Of a stretch of 64,000 nucleotides of DNA, positions 21,676 through 33,684 are shown in pieces. The position numbers were made by a program, and so were the translations under genes. Position 1 is the stretch's first letter. Every line of letters starts with the position of its first letter. Origin of the DNA: Microdochium bolleyi (lineage: Eukaryota > Ascomycota > Sordariomycetes > Xylariales > Microdochiaceae); contig KQ964247.1 of assembly GCA_001566295.1 (NCBI GenBank), positions 2,914,001 to 2,978,000 of the forward strand, in the 5' to 3' direction. A model generated the notes under the pieces. That model had not been told where the DNA came from. It saw only the letters and a list, made by a program, of their open reading frames with translations, and ran no database searches.

Positions 21676-24501
21676 GGTTGGTGATTGCGGCGTGGAGTGT
21701 TTGTGGTTGTTGTCACAGGAAGAGGAAGGGTGGCATTGGGGTGGCAGCCGGGCACGCCTGATAGGATCAGGAAAACATCCTGAATGCACCATTGGAATGC
21801 GCCACGGAAGCTGCACAGCTGGACCGGTGGGTGCCGCATTCCTAACGCGGTCATTCGTCGCGGTCCTCACACGCGCATGCTTTGCGGCGTACTGCTCCTT
21901 CTCTCAGCCCTTGTTATTCGCTTGACGAGTTATTTCCAGGTTTCCTGTTGCATGGTGGAGCGAGGCGAAGCGCGTTCACTCTTTTTGTTTGGTCTCTGGC
22001 ATTCATCTCGACTGGCCAGTGTCTTCTGAGCTGGTTTCCCCGCATGACGATTGTTTTTGGATTGGAGCGTTCCTGCATACGAGAGCGATTTACGACGCGA
22101 ACGATCGAGCATGATATGAAGGGGCGCACATGGACAGATGGAAAATTTGTACTATCGCACCGAGACATAGAAAATGAAGTTACATATCCTGAAGTTGCAG
22201 AATGCCAGACAGACACTTTCTGTACACAAACAAGGTGGCCCTCACGAGACACGAGCGCACAGGAAATTGTGAGCCCATCTCTACGGGCCGGAACCGGGGC
22301 CGAGACACGGGTCCCATGCGATTGGGCAGGCCTTGCATGGGATGGGCCGTCGCCGACCAGAACTTAAGCTTCTTGCTTGCTGGTTCTCCTCTGCTCGCTA
22401 AAGTAGTGCTGACGAGACGAGGACCAGGTGGGGAGACTACATTTAGGTAAATTGAAAACAAGTACCGAGGTGACGGCAAGTGAGTTTGGTCCTAAATGTG
22501 CGCCAAGTCCCAGTGGTAGTTCCGCGAAAGATTGAAGTCTTCTTTCCTGGTCAACGGCAGCGACTGCTGTGCCGACATGATTTTCTTTGGGGGGCAGGCA
22601 GGGAAGCAGGTTTTTAGTCCGCATTTACCACGGTACCTACTGGTGAGCAGTTTGTGTGACCGCCATTGCAAGGGAGTATCCTGCAGGGATATTGGGAGTA
22701 TTGTACACCTCAAGTCAGAAGTGAAGGCATGAGGGAGATGGGAGCTCGAGGAGAGTCCTCGCCGACGCCGCCAATCGGCTCTTGATGTTGGGAGCCACCG
22801 CCGTCCCGAGCCCGATGTGCGGACACCGCCACGAGAGAGTTCGGATAGATGCGAGGCCTGAAGCCCTGAAAACCTAGATGCGGGAAAAAGATTGAGGATA
22901 ATGGCGTTACCTCGGGCATAAGCAGGACCGACAAGAGAGAGTAGAACAAGAAAGGAAGCTGTTGGTCCAAGAGGCGGGGCTAAGAGCGAGACAAGGACTA
23001 TGATCGCGAGCTCCACGAGGCTGGAGAAAGAAACATGACGCCAACGGTCACTTGCTTCGGGGTGCATGTGGCTGGGGTCCGTCTACGATGTCGATGAACC
23101 AGACCAAGAACGAAGCCTAGAGTCGGGATTGCGGACCGACAACCACGAGCTGGCCGGGGGGTCGCCGTGGAAAAGTGCCCGCCCGGGCTGCCGTCTAGCC
23201 TTTTGCGCGCGTGGATGGAGACGGGGATGCCGCGAAGCGGAGAGCTGTGGGGAGCTCGAGAAGCACAAGAAGAAGAAGACGCGCAATAGATCGACGTTAC
23301 ACTGGGGATCGCTTTGGTACTAGCTAGCGTCGAGATGGACAGGGCCAACAGCATTTGTCGGGGACATCCGTCACAATGTGGGTTCTGGGTGGTTTAGCCA
23401 TGGATGAGCCGGGGACATCTGAAGAGTGCAGCACAGAGTTTTGCCGGGCGCCGTCCGTTGTCATGACATGGCTGCTCCGTATCCGATGTGCCTAGTGGAC
23501 GATGAGGATCGGCAGCAATAGACAAGGGGGCCAGGGCCACTACCGCGGGAGAGGTTGGCTGGGGCAGCTGAGCCGGCAGCGAATCGGGTTGTGACGGGGT
23601 GTTTTGGCTGGGCCGTTGGCAGTGGCGGCCTAGGTACTGCGTAGGTGCCGAGCGCGGAGGAGACGAGGTTGACGTTGAGTGTGTCATTGTGCCGTGGCTT
23701 GGCCGGAGCTTGGGACGAGTCGACATGGGGGAAAAGGGCCGATGTGTGCCGTTCATTTAAGGCGTGGCGTGCGGGGGTGGGCGCGGCCATTGTGGGGAGA
23801 GCCCCGGCCGCCCGCAGGGGCGCCAGCTCTTGTTCTTCGGTAGAGGGGGCCGGTCGTCATCATCGACTTTGGCGGCACAGCCATGAGGCGTCGCTGTCCG
23901 GCAGAGAGGCAGTTGTATCTATGCCGCGGGCGGTGAGCCGGGGGAGGGGAGGCGAGCAGCTCGTCGATGGCCGACGACAGGTGGTGAGGATGGGGCCCGA
24001 CTGAGCGAGAACACAAGCGCGACTGGGGAGATGAAGCTGCATGCCGCAACGACCACACACAGCGGCAGTGTCGCGGCCGTGGCGGCACATTTCCATTGTG
24101 CGTGGCCGACTGTCTCGGCGCGCAAGACACCAGCATGTGCGGAGAACCCTGGAGCTCTGGGCCAGCATCGCACAGCAGGTCTGCTGGACAGGGGGTGCCC
24201 CTGCCCTGGACACTTCCCCTTTGCATCCGCGCCTGCCTTCCATGACGTGCAACCACGCTATGGGCAATAGCGTGCCTTGACGGCATCCTCGCCGCGCTGC
24301 CCGGCCTCATTCTCCAGATGTCTCTGATCGGCGGCCCGGTGCGACCTCTGCTCTTCTTAAAGAGCCCGCCCCGCCGCTCTCCTTCCCGCTGTCTCGCCTG
24401 CCGCCTTCCTCACGATCACCTGGCAGTCCTTGACAGCCCCTGCCTCGCATAGCATCTCTCGAGTTCACTCCATTGTCCCCGACTGCTTGCTGCCTCTCGC
24501 C
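21676..24501. other. 2.8 kb region upstream of the beta-glucosidase gene
   Basis: No coding exon is supported. The part nearest 24502 is GC-rich with several GTGGGG/CCCCGC-type words that resemble CreA/Cre1 (SYGGRG) sites, which would fit carbon repression of a beta-glucosidase, but such words are frequent in GC-rich DNA. The rest is unremarkable. Confidence 0.4.
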
Positions 24502-27500
24502 ATGCGTGTTGCCCCGATCGCCGCCGGCCTCGCTGCGGCCTCGGCGCCCTTGGCTGCCGCCGCCCCAGAGCGCTGGTCGACCCTCCATGTAAGTGCTGTG
24601 ACTCTGGTCTCTCCCGGGGATCTGCATATAAGCGAGGGAACGACAGCACAGCTGATACACAACCGCGCAGACTCGCGCCAACGACTCGCTTGCCTACTCC
24701 CCGCCCGTCTATCCTTCACCATGGATGAACCCCAACGCAGCCGGCTGGGAGGAAGCCTACGCAAAGGCCCGCGAGATCGTCTCCCAGATGACACTGCTCG
24801 AGAAGGTCAACCTCACCACCGGCACGGGTTGGCAGAGCGACAAGTGCGTCGGCAACACTGGCTCTGTCCCTCGCCTCGGCATCCGCAGCCTGTGCCTCCA
24901 GGATAGCCCTCTTGGTAAGCTCCTCGCGCGTCCTCGCCAAGATCCCCGCCCCGACTCCGAGCAACGTGATGAGCTGACAGATGCATCGAAACAGGCACCC
25001 GTTTTGCCGACTATGCCTCGGCGTTCACAAGTGGCCAGACAATCGCTGCCAGTTGGGATCGCGGCCTCATCTACCAGCGCGGTCACGGAATCGGGTCCGA
25101 GCAGAAGGCCAAGGGCATCAGCGTTATGCTTGGTCCTGCGGTCGGCCCACTCGGCAGAGCACCCGCTGGTGGCAGGAACTGGGAAGGCTTCAGTCCCGAC
25201 CCCTACCTGACTGGCGTGGCCGCTGCCGAGTCCATCCGCGGTATTCAGGATGCCGGCGTCATTGCGACCCTGAAACATTACATCGGTAACGAGCAAGAGC
25301 ACTTCCGTGTGGCCGGCGAGGCCCGGGGATACAACTACACCATCAACGAGTCATCCTCCAGCAACATCGACGACAAGACCATGCACGAGCTCTACCTCTG
25401 GCCCTTCGCCGACGGCGTCCGAGCTGGTGTTGGTTCAATCATGTGCTCTTACCAGCAGGTGAGCCGCTGATTACATGAGAACGCAGATTATGCCTCAAGC
25501 TGACATCGTCGAAAAGATCAACAACTCGTACGGTTGCCAAAACTCGGCCACTCTCAATGGCCTTCTCAAGGGTGAACTCGGATTCCAGGTGAGTATCTGT
25601 CCACGAGCAATCCCCTGCATCTCTCAATCGACCAACCCCAACCCCACCCCCGGAACATCTGCTCCATGCTCGTGCGTTTCAACAAGCTAACAAAAGACTT
25701 ATCAAGGGCTTCGTGATGTCAGACTGGCAAGCCCAGGTACGAACCCCCTCAGCATTCTTATCAGTGAGGTTTAGTGTGTCATGAAATGCCCAGAGACTGA
25801 CTCAATGGTGAATTGCAGCACACTGGCGCCGCCGCCGCCGTCGCAGGTCTCGATATGACCATGCCCGGCGACACAAGGTTCAACACCGGGGTCAGCTATT
25901 GGGGCGCCAACCTGACATTGGCCGTGCTGAACGGCACTGTCCCAGAGTACCGGATCGACGACATGGCCATGAGGATCGTCTCCGCGCTCTACTACGTCGG
26001 CATCGGCACAGACGTGCAGGAAGCCAACTTCGACAGCTGGACCAAGCAGACCTTCGGGCCCAAGCACTATTATGCCAAGGATGGCCAGCAGCAGATCAAC
26101 GACCACGTCGATGTCCAAGGAGATCATGGACTCGAGATTCGCAACGCGTCCGCCAAGTCTACCGTCATTCTCAAGAACAACGGCATTCTGCCTCTGCACA
26201 AGCCTCGCTTCTTGGCAGTGATCGGCCAGGACGCCGGAGCCAACCCGAAAGGCCCCAACGGCTGCTCAGACCGTGGCTGCAACGAAGGCACCCTTGCCAT
26301 GTCCTGTAAGTACATCAATGGTCTTGCTATACCCTCGCGCTAACATGGCATTCCAGGGGGCTCTGGAACCGGCGAGTTCCCATACCTGATCACGCCGGCT
26401 GAGGCTCTGCAGTGGCAGGCTCGCGAGGACAGAAGCCGCCTCGAGTCCATCTTTGACAACTACGCCTGGTCGCAGATCAGGACTCTTGTCTCGCAAGCCT
26501 ACGCTCACGCCCTGGTCTTTGTCAACGCCAACAGCGGCGAGGGCTACATCAGCGTGGACGGCAACCAGGGTGACCGGAAGAACCTGACACTGTGGGGCTC
26601 CGGTGACCAGCTCATCAAGAACGTCTCCAGCGTGTGCAACCAGACCATTGTTGTCATCCACTCTGTTGGCCCAGTGCTCCTGACCGACTGGTATGACAAC
26701 CCGAACGTCTCGGCTATAGTCTGGGCCGGTGAGCCAGGCCAGGAGAGCGGCCGCTCCATCGTCGACGTTCTCTACGGCAGGGCCCAGCCAGGCCGCACGC
26801 CGTTCACCTGGGCTGCCAAGCGCGAAGACTACGGCGCAGATGTCCTCTACGATGCCAACAACGGCAACGGTGCTCCCCAGCAGGACTTCAGCGAGGGCGT
26901 CTTCATCGACTACCGCGCCCTCGACCGCAAGAACATCACACCCATCTACGAGTTCGGCCACGGCCTGTCGTGGACCACGTTTGAGTTCGCGGACATCAAG
27001 GTCGAGAAGATCTCGGATAGCAAGTACGTGCCCACCACCGGCCAGACGCCCGCGGCACCCACGTTTGGTCAGAAGCCCAGCCCGAACTTGGACGACTATG
27101 TCTTCCCCAACAGCACGATCCGGCACATCTACAACTTCATCTACCCGTATCTCAACGTTTCTTCGGCCCAGGGAGCCGCAGGCTCGAGCGACTACGGCCA
27201 GTCGGCCGCGGAGTTCCTCCCGCCTAATGCCCTCGCCGACGCCCCGCAGACGCGGCACGCCGCCGGCCCGGGCGCGAACCAGCACCCCGGCGGCAACAAC
27301 CAGTTGTGGGACGTGCTGTACTGCGTCACAGCGACCGTCAAGAACACCGGCAAGGTCGACGGCGACGCGATCCCGCAGCTCTACGTGTCTCTGGGCGGCA
27401 ATGAGCCCCCGGTTGTCCTGCGGGGTTTCGACCGCATCCACGTCAAGGCCGGCGAGTCCGCCACCTTCAAAGCGGACCTCACCCGCCGCGACCTCAGCAA

Positions 27501-27603
27501 CTGGGACACCGTCAGCCAGAACTGGGTCATCACCGAGTATCCCAAGAAGGTGTTTGTCGGCAGCTCGAGCCGCAAGCTGCCGCTGAGCGCGGACCTCAAG
27601 TAG
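24502..27603 (+). CDS. Secreted GH3 beta-glucosidase
   Basis: Seven exons: 24502-24588, 24671-24914, 24995-25458, 25517-25588, 25707-25736, 25819-26305 and 26357-27603, for 876 residues. A signal peptide (MRVAPIAAGLAAASAPLAAA) is followed by the GH3 N-terminal barrel (MTLLEKVNLTTGTGW, LGPAVGPLGR, GGRNWEGFSPDPYL, KHYIGNEQEHFR). The catalytic nucleophile is Asp295 in GFVMSDWQAQ, coded alone on a 30-nt exon. The alpha/beta sandwich domain (STVILKNNGILPL) and a C-terminal fibronectin-III-like domain (VDGDAIPQLYVSL, LRGFDRI) complete the Aspergillus BGL1-type layout. The enzyme hydrolyses cellobiose and short beta-glucans outside the cell; many N-glycosylation sequons fit secretion. The start is supported by the signal peptide directly upstream of intron 1. 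Confidence 0.96.
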
Positions 27604-27834
27604 GAGGCAGCCTGCTGCAAAGGCGAAATTAATGACAAAGTATACTTATGATTCCGATGAAGCTGGGCACAGTGACCCACTTCGACTATTAGATATTGTC
27701 TAATACTATCACGGTCCTCTCTGTACAGACAGGGGACCAGTATATCATGATCCTCATGTAGGCATCTTTCAAGTGATTGGTTTGCAACATGCCACTACGT
27801 ATGTGTCCATATGTATGTAGTTATGTATGTACAT

Positions 27835-27931
27835 GAGGTTCAGAGGTTCAGAGGTTCAGAGGTCCAAACATTTAGAGGTGTAGAGGTGTAGAGGGCTGAA
27901 CGTCTGAACGTCTGAACGTCTGAACGTCTGA
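27835..27931 (+). repeat. Short tandem arrays GAGGTTCA, GAGGTGTA and CTGAACGT
   Basis: Starting 232 nt after the beta-glucosidase stop: three perfect GAGGTTCA units plus a variant (27835-27866), two GAGGTGTA units (about 27875-27890) and four CTGAACGT units plus a partial one (27896-27931). The first and last arrays share the complementary cores GTTCAG and CTGAAC, so the 97-nt block can fold back on itself as an imperfect hairpin. Confidence 0.85.
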
Positions 27932-27962
27932 TGTCAGATCCGTTAAGAGCTCGTTCAGTGGC

Positions 27963-28691
27963 ATGTCCAAAATCAACTTCGACGGCGCCAACCACCGTTG
28001 TTACATAACGAATCATACTAGCCGTCCGTGGGTAGAGGTAGCCGCCCATCTCACCCAAAAACTCCTGGCCGAACGGGAGGCATTGTTGAAACACCGCTCA
28101 AAGTATGCTCAGCTGCGATCGCATCAATGGCGAGAGTGGACGAGTCCCGCACCTGCCACTACGACAGAGATTACCCTCGAGGCAATCTCTATTCGAGCCT
28201 TCGCTATCGTTATGTTCATAACCCACGGCCAATCGGAACGGGCCTACTTCAAGTACGGCGTCCCGGTCACCGACATAGTCAGCGTAGCGCAGATCGTTGA
28301 CGACCTACAATGCCAGTCCGTAATGCGGATGCACATCCAGAATTGGATCACCGGGTTTACCGGTGTCATTTCAAACCCTCACCTGCAGAAACCATTGCCA
28401 GCCCACGCCATCTGGCTCGCTTTTGTGGCGCACAAGCTGGAGCTGTAGGACAGCTTCCAGCATATTGTGCTGCAGACGATCTGCCAGGGCCGTAATCTTG
28501 ATTCGCTGCGAGACAACCATGATCTGCCTAGACTGCTGTCGCCTTTCCACATTGATGGCATTCTCGGTAAGCCTTTCCATACCACGGGGACATTAGTCAC
28601 GGGCTGCGGCGTGGGAGATTTTGACGATGCGCACTCACAACGCCCTCGAGCTGTTTTCACTGTTTTTCTGCTCCAGACGACGTGGGATTGA
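27963..28691 (+). pseudogene. Degenerate BTB/POZ-like frame
   Basis: A 243-codon frame broken by one TAG at 28446-28448. The middle (about codons 65-160) resembles the C-terminal half of filamentous-fungal BTB/POZ proteins: a stretch like ITLEAISIRAFAIVMFITHG, then VAQIVDDLQCQSV, then W-I and a Leu-Pro..WLAFVAHKLEL segment, where the family has 'ILVDYYKC..EAV..W' and 'LP..W(L/V)' motifs. The usual N-terminal BTB half (F-VHK..L...S-F) is not visible. After the TAG the frame continues plausibly (FQHIVLQTI ... LPRLLSPFHIDGIL). The assignment rests on pattern memory only. It may be a pseudogene fragment or an unusual spliced gene. Confidence 0.4.
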
Positions 28692-29279
28692 GCCCGGAAG
28701 CATAACAGTTACCACTCGTGCTGCTGGAGTCGGCGGGTAGCAAGTTGTATACAACGAGTATCAGACGACATACTTCTTCCAAGTAACCGGAGACAACACC
28801 AGGTGCTATAGCACCCAGAATCCAAGCGCATTCATCTTCGAGATTTTGGCAGTGCTGTTTCAAAGTCTCGCGGAGGCACCTTGTCGTCGTCAGCCCTACA
28901 TGTCCTCTCCGGAGGATGGCAGCTTCGCTGCAGATCTCGCACGGGCACAGGAAGAGGGGGGGTACTGATCGCCGTACCTGGTCGTCTGAAGCCTGATATG
29001 CTGGCTCCTGGTGCTCTTCCGAGGTCAAGGGCTCTGTAAGCAAGAGGAGGCGAGGCCCAGAGGTCCAGAGGGCTATAAGAGGCCACTAAGTCAAGAGGCA
29101 CAGTATACACGCTGGCCTAACAGGATTCGCGACTGCTGCCAACAAAACTGGCAAGCATTGATCACTCAAACCCACCTTCCAACCTTCTCGAGTACTAGAG
29201 TAGGTACCTGCTGCCAACACAGCCACTCACATGTAGAAGCAGAGGGTATCTGCCTCAAAAACCAAACTGGCGAAAAAGC
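28692..29279. other. Spacer inside the repeat-bounded block
   Basis: No supported feature between the BTB-like frame and the orphan frame. A short AGAGG-rich strand at about 29040-29080 (gaggcgaggcccagaggtccagagg) echoes the GAGGTCCA variant of the left repeat array. Confidence 0.4.
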
Positions 29280-29906
29280 TTTGACTCGACAGGCGCGTTC
29301 TCAGAGCGACTGAAAGCCCAGCAAGACGATAACACCGCAGAGCCAGACCCGGAACTCGGCAAATGCGACTTGCCTGCGTTCCATGAGAAGCCGTACGGCC
29401 TTGAAAAGGAATGGATCGGGCATATCTCAGCGATGGAGCACACTTTGAATGGTTCTTGCTTCTTCCTGGAGATGTTAATCAGCACTACCGTCGACGCCGA
29501 GCGCTTCAAATACCTCGACCCTAAACGTTGCGAGCATATTACCATGAAGACTGTGAATGGCGACTCCGAGCCAGGCTGCAGGTACCAAATGCCAGGCCAG
29601 GAGCCCGTTGAAACCCCCGCGTATCTGCTGAACATGAAGGAGTCAGCTCGCCAGAAACTAACCCATGAGGAGTTCGACGAGGCACAGGCCGTTGCCAAAT
29701 CTCATGTCCCCAGGGACCCCCCTCCCAGTCCCTTGCGGACATCTGTCTGCAACATGATTGACCGCTTCGACTTCAAGCAAAAGCAGCCTGTCAACATCGC
29801 GTGGAAAACGCAGACGAGTCTCCTGGAAGATGGTGATATATATTCCGCGAAGAATGGGCATGCACTGAACCCCATCGTTGGCCGGTACGAGCACCGGCAA
29901 CAATGA
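29280..29906 (+). CDS. Orphan open frame, possible gene fragment
   Basis: An open frame of ~205 codons with no good ATG at its 5' end (the first in-frame ATG is at about 29412), so it may be an internal or 3' exon. The composition is that of a real protein: acidic 5' part (QQDDNTAEPDPELGKCDLPA), then EKEWIGHISAMEHTLNGSCF and YLDPKRCEHITMKTVNGD, Pro-rich GQEPVETPAYLL and a Lys-rich C-terminus. It is not recognised. It lies within the block bounded by opposite-orientation tandem repeats and could be part of a decayed gene captured there. Confidence 0.35.
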   Translation, partial: FDSTGAFSERLKAQQDDNTAEPDPELGKCDLPAFHEKPYGLEKEWIGHISAMEHTLNGSCFFLEMLISTTVDAERFKYLDPKRCEHITMKTVNGDSEPGCRYQMPGQEPVETPAYLLNMKESARQKLTHEEFDEAQAVAKSHVPRDPPPSPLRTSVCNMIDRFDFKQKQPVNIAWKTQTSLLEDGDIYSAKNGHALNPIVGRYEHRQQ

Positions 29907-30224
29907 GAACACTTCGTTGGCACCTGGAGCGACTGGCGAGAACAACGTCATCTTGGCTATGAGGGCTTGGAGAAGAGACAGGACCGTGCGTAGCACCAAC
30001 CGAAAAAAGGAGGAATTCGGTAGGCGTCTTCGACTAGGTGCGTTGCTTCGGCGAGGAAGAGAACGTCGTTGCGGAGTGGACGGGTACATACCTGAGGCCA
30101 TGTTGCCTTTGACTTTGTGCGGTGCCTGCACTGGCTGTCTAAGGTAGGGTGTGTCCGTGGTCTGACCGTGGTCGAACCCGTGTGACCGTTGAGTGCTGTA
30201 TCGCCTTTTGTGCTACAGTTCACT

Positions 30225-30313
30225 CTCTGAACCCTCTGAACCCTCTGAACCCTCTGAACCCTCTGAACCCTCTGAACCCTCTGAACCCTCTGAACCCTCT
30301 GAACCCTCTGAAC
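30225..30313 (+). repeat. Ten-copy 9-bp tandem repeat CCTCTGAAC
   Basis: The core CTGAAC recurs every 9 nt from 30227 to 30308 (ten copies). Its reverse complement unit is GAGGGTTCA, one G longer than the GAGGTTCA unit at 27835-27866. The two arrays therefore face each other across ~2.4 kb. The array is 9 bp in period, so a frame passing through it stays open (Ser-Glu-Pro or Leu-Asn-Pro repeats), but no gene around it is supported. Confidence 0.9.
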
Positions 30314-32296
30314 TCTTTAGACTCGTATCGTGGAGGAATCGAGCTGTTGCGACGGGAAATGTAGATCGCCAGGGTCCCGCAATAAGTCACCAGATAGCGC
30401 AAGCGATGCGTGATAGATAAAGGTAGTCGTTATCACCGAATCACCACGGACCACTACAGAAGTCGGAGGTGAGCAAGGTCTGGAAATCAAGGTGCAGCTT
30501 TTACAGGTTACGATACAGTTTCTGCAAAGTCATCTGTTTCTGCTCTGTGTGAAATAAGGGGGTGAACAACTGTAGTGAGTGAGTGAGTGACAGGGCCTTT
30601 GTACCGTATGCGATGCCCGTATAAGCCGCTCCTGCATAAGCGTGGAGAACGCAGATTGTGCAGGAGGCAGGTAGCAAGGGCGGTATCCAGCACGCCTGTG
30701 TCCTCGTCTCACACAGGGGAGAGCAAGGACAAACACGTGACAGAAACAGACCGACAGCACGTACGTACAAAGGCCAGGTACGTAAGCGTAGGCATCTGTC
30801 TGCCTTGTAAGCAGCGCTTGACTAGCCATCACTACGGACACAACCATGTGCCCATCGCGTCCGGGGTGATCTCTCCTCGATGTGCTAGACAATGACCGGG
30901 GATTGGCATGTGAGCCGAGGGGCCAGCCAGGCCTCAGCCTTACTGTTTGAGACTGTACTGATAGCTAGTCCTCATGCGGAGGTGGATGGTCAGCCATGCA
31001 TGTCTCTCGCCGGCATGCTAGACGAGGAACCCGAGTTGGAGCTGGGAGTGTCAGGCCTTCCCCCCTAAGGGCCAGACGAGACGGGTGATGGACGACGGAC
31101 GACTGCACAGACCAGAAAACAACAGTATGCGCCTCTCAACGGCCCAGTGGGATACAGTCATGTTTCCGAGACGCCACAAGATTGGACGGAAGACACGAAA
31201 CCCCTCCCTCGCAAGCAAGCGGCGCTTCCGACGTAGGGCGATGCGGAGGACCGCGTCGAGTCCTTCAGATAAGGGATGCCATGAGATCGCCTGCTCCTGA
31301 CATGACATTGGTCACGCCGGTTACCCGTGTGGAAAAAGTGTAATTTGGTACTTTGCGTGTAAGTGCACAACTGCTGGGGTTTTCGACGCTAGCATTTCAG
31401 CCCGTCTGAGTGATCGGCATCAGCTTTGACGAGATGGGACAGAGAGGAAAGGACCGTCTGACCAGACGGAGTGTGCTCCGCTCGCGTTCACGGAGTCATC
31501 CGCGTCTACCGCGTACTAATGTGCATCAACATGAGGAAGCCTGCTGCAGCCGTGTCGGCCACGGCTCTGTGACCGGGACTCGAGGGCAGGGACTGTCATC
31601 AAAGTTCCAAGGGCGCACGCAACCTGAAACCCAGGTCCCAGCGCCGGCAAGGCAGACTTCTGGCTTCCTCTGGGAAACCTTTCCTTGGTTCGCCTGGCCA
31701 TGCCAAAAGCGGGATCGGCGAGCTGGGGCTGAGGTCGACAAGCGTGGCCCAAAAAGCACATGCAGGACAGTACCCATGAGAGCTTGGGCGTGGCATCGTT
31801 CAGCCCCAGTGGATCTCGCGATGCCGCTCGCACACTCCCAGCCGGCACCCGAGCCAAGAAAAGGCGCCCGCCAAGCACAAACGTTGTTCGACTGTCATAT
31901 CAATCGGGCCAAACCACAGGGCCATGGCAAGTGCCGGCTGGGCCCCTATCCTAGCGCCATGTCAGTGGTGCAGGGTTAGATTAGAGAGGCGCAGGGCTGA
32001 ACGTCTTAGCTCCGGATGCATCTCCACGACTTACACGCCAGCGTGTGAGTGTTATTAGCTAATTGCACAGCTTGCTCACGGCACGGGACGGCATGGTCGC
32101 TTGGTGAGGGTGCTCAAGGCCTCGAGGCCTCACGGCCAGACAGGTAAATACCACACCCTCCCGGGCCTGCCTCGACCCTTTCCTCCTGGACTCGCCACCA
32201 GCATCTTCTCAGTCACTCTCTCGTCCACAAGTTTCCTCCACACTTGTCTTCTTTGGTCTTCTTGACATATCGATACCCCCCAGCAAGTAATACAAA
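30314..32296. other. 2 kb region upstream of the PLAC8 gene
   Basis: No coding sequence is recognised. A short (GAGT)n run sits near 30572-30590. The last ~150 nt (GCCTCGACCCTTTCCTCC ...) form a pyrimidine-rich leader of the PLAC8 gene. Confidence 0.45.
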
Positions 32297-32983
32297 ATGG
32301 CCGCCCCTTTCGAACAGACCCAGCAGCAGCAGCAGGTTGCCGCTCCTCCCCAGGAGAAGGCTCCCGCCGCCGTCGCCGCCTCGGGCCCCAGCAACGGCCC
32401 CAGCAACGGCCCCATCGACCACGCCGACATTGAGGACTGGAAGAACCGCTTGAACGAGGTCCTCGCCAAGCCCAGCGAGCATGTCAACTCCAAGTCGCCC
32501 GCGACGGCCCAGTCCTGGACCAACAGCCTCTTTGGCTGCTTCAGCCCCATCGACCTGTGCTGCATGACCTGGTGCCTGCCCTGCGTCACCTTTGGCAAGA
32601 CGCACCACCGCCTCCGCAAGAACGGCTCCATGGAGGGCTACGAGCCCATCAACACGACCGTGAGTGTCCTTTGTACTCGGGTCAGTCTCCGAGCTGTTGT
32701 GTAGTGTACTAACCCTGCATCGCGACAGTGCCTCATGTTCTGCGCCTCGTCCTGCGTCGCCCTGCACTGGATCCCCATGTCGATGCAGCGCGCCGACATC
32801 CGCAGCCGCTACAACCTCGCGGGCAGCTGCCTCGTCGACATTGCCACCGCCTGCTGCTGCGGCCTCTGCGACCTCGTCCAGGCCGAGAAGGAGTCGGAGC
32901 AGCGCGAGGCCCTCCTCCGCAACTCCGCCGGCGCCCAGCAGTACCAGCCTGCCGAGGGCATGTCGTATGCTCCTAACGCTTAG
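32297..32983 (+). CDS. PLAC8 (cysteine-rich) family protein
   Basis: Exons 32297-32659 and 32729-32983 with a 69-nt intron (GTGAGT..GCGACAG, branch CTAAC), for 205 residues. After a Gln/Ala/Pro-rich N-terminus (~50 residues) the PLAC8 domain begins: SLFGCFSPIDLCCM, CLPC at residues 93-96, FGKTHHRL, then on exon 2 CLMFCASSCVALHW, RYNLAGSCLVD, ACCCGLCDLVQAEKE. The two Cys-rich clusters are hydrophobic and likely membrane-associated. Relatives include plant PCR/fw2.2 proteins (metal export, growth) and fungal DUF614 proteins. The intron lies in the same place relative to the first Cys cluster as in many fungal members, as far as I recall. Confidence 0.92.
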
Positions 32984-33684
32984 GAGAATGTGTTCAAAGC
33001 TTGAAATCTTTCGTGTGACTCTTTATTGAAAGAGGAGAGATGTTCGAAATACCTTTTTGGTTTCGCGAAGAGAAGAGAAAAGAATGATACCCTTCGACAG
33101 AGAATTCCCTTTAGTCAACTGATTAATCTTATTTGCACAATATCAATCCAATTGTTTCCAAAGACTGGCACCTGCAACGAGTATCGTGACTGTGAGATGT
33201 TCGACAGTAGATCAGGGTTATTCACCCAGCGAGCCAAATTGAACATGTCGTGCGTTGCCCGAGGGTTCAGGCGTGCTGCGCAATGATGACGATCAAGCGT
33301 GCACGTCTGCAGCCAGGCGGCCAGAAGTTGTGATTTGGTTACCTTGAGGTAACCGCCATGCACCTGCCATTCCACGAGCGTTGCCAGACCTGCTCCTTCC
33401 ACAAGCATCATGCACGCGTGGCCCAACCTCAGGCAACAACGCTAATCACCTTTCCAGGCTGCGCGCGAGATGCCTCAGGCACCCTCAGGTCCCGTCCGTT
33501 TGTTCGTCCTAAATTTAGCAACTTCCGTTTGCACCCCGCCTCGTCGTGTAAGTGTTAGGCTTTATGACTTACACACGGGGCAGGTTTACCAGGTTCTCAA
33601 GGGCCGACAACGACCTACCCAAGCGGCCCCAAAAATAGTATGTTGATATAAACAGGGATAAGCAGCGACCTCGGCTAACAGAAA
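32984..33684. other. Intergenic region
   Basis: 3' flank of the PLAC8 gene (AT-richer, 33000-33140) followed by GC-richer sequence up to the tRNA-like gene. No gene is seen. Confidence 0.5.
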
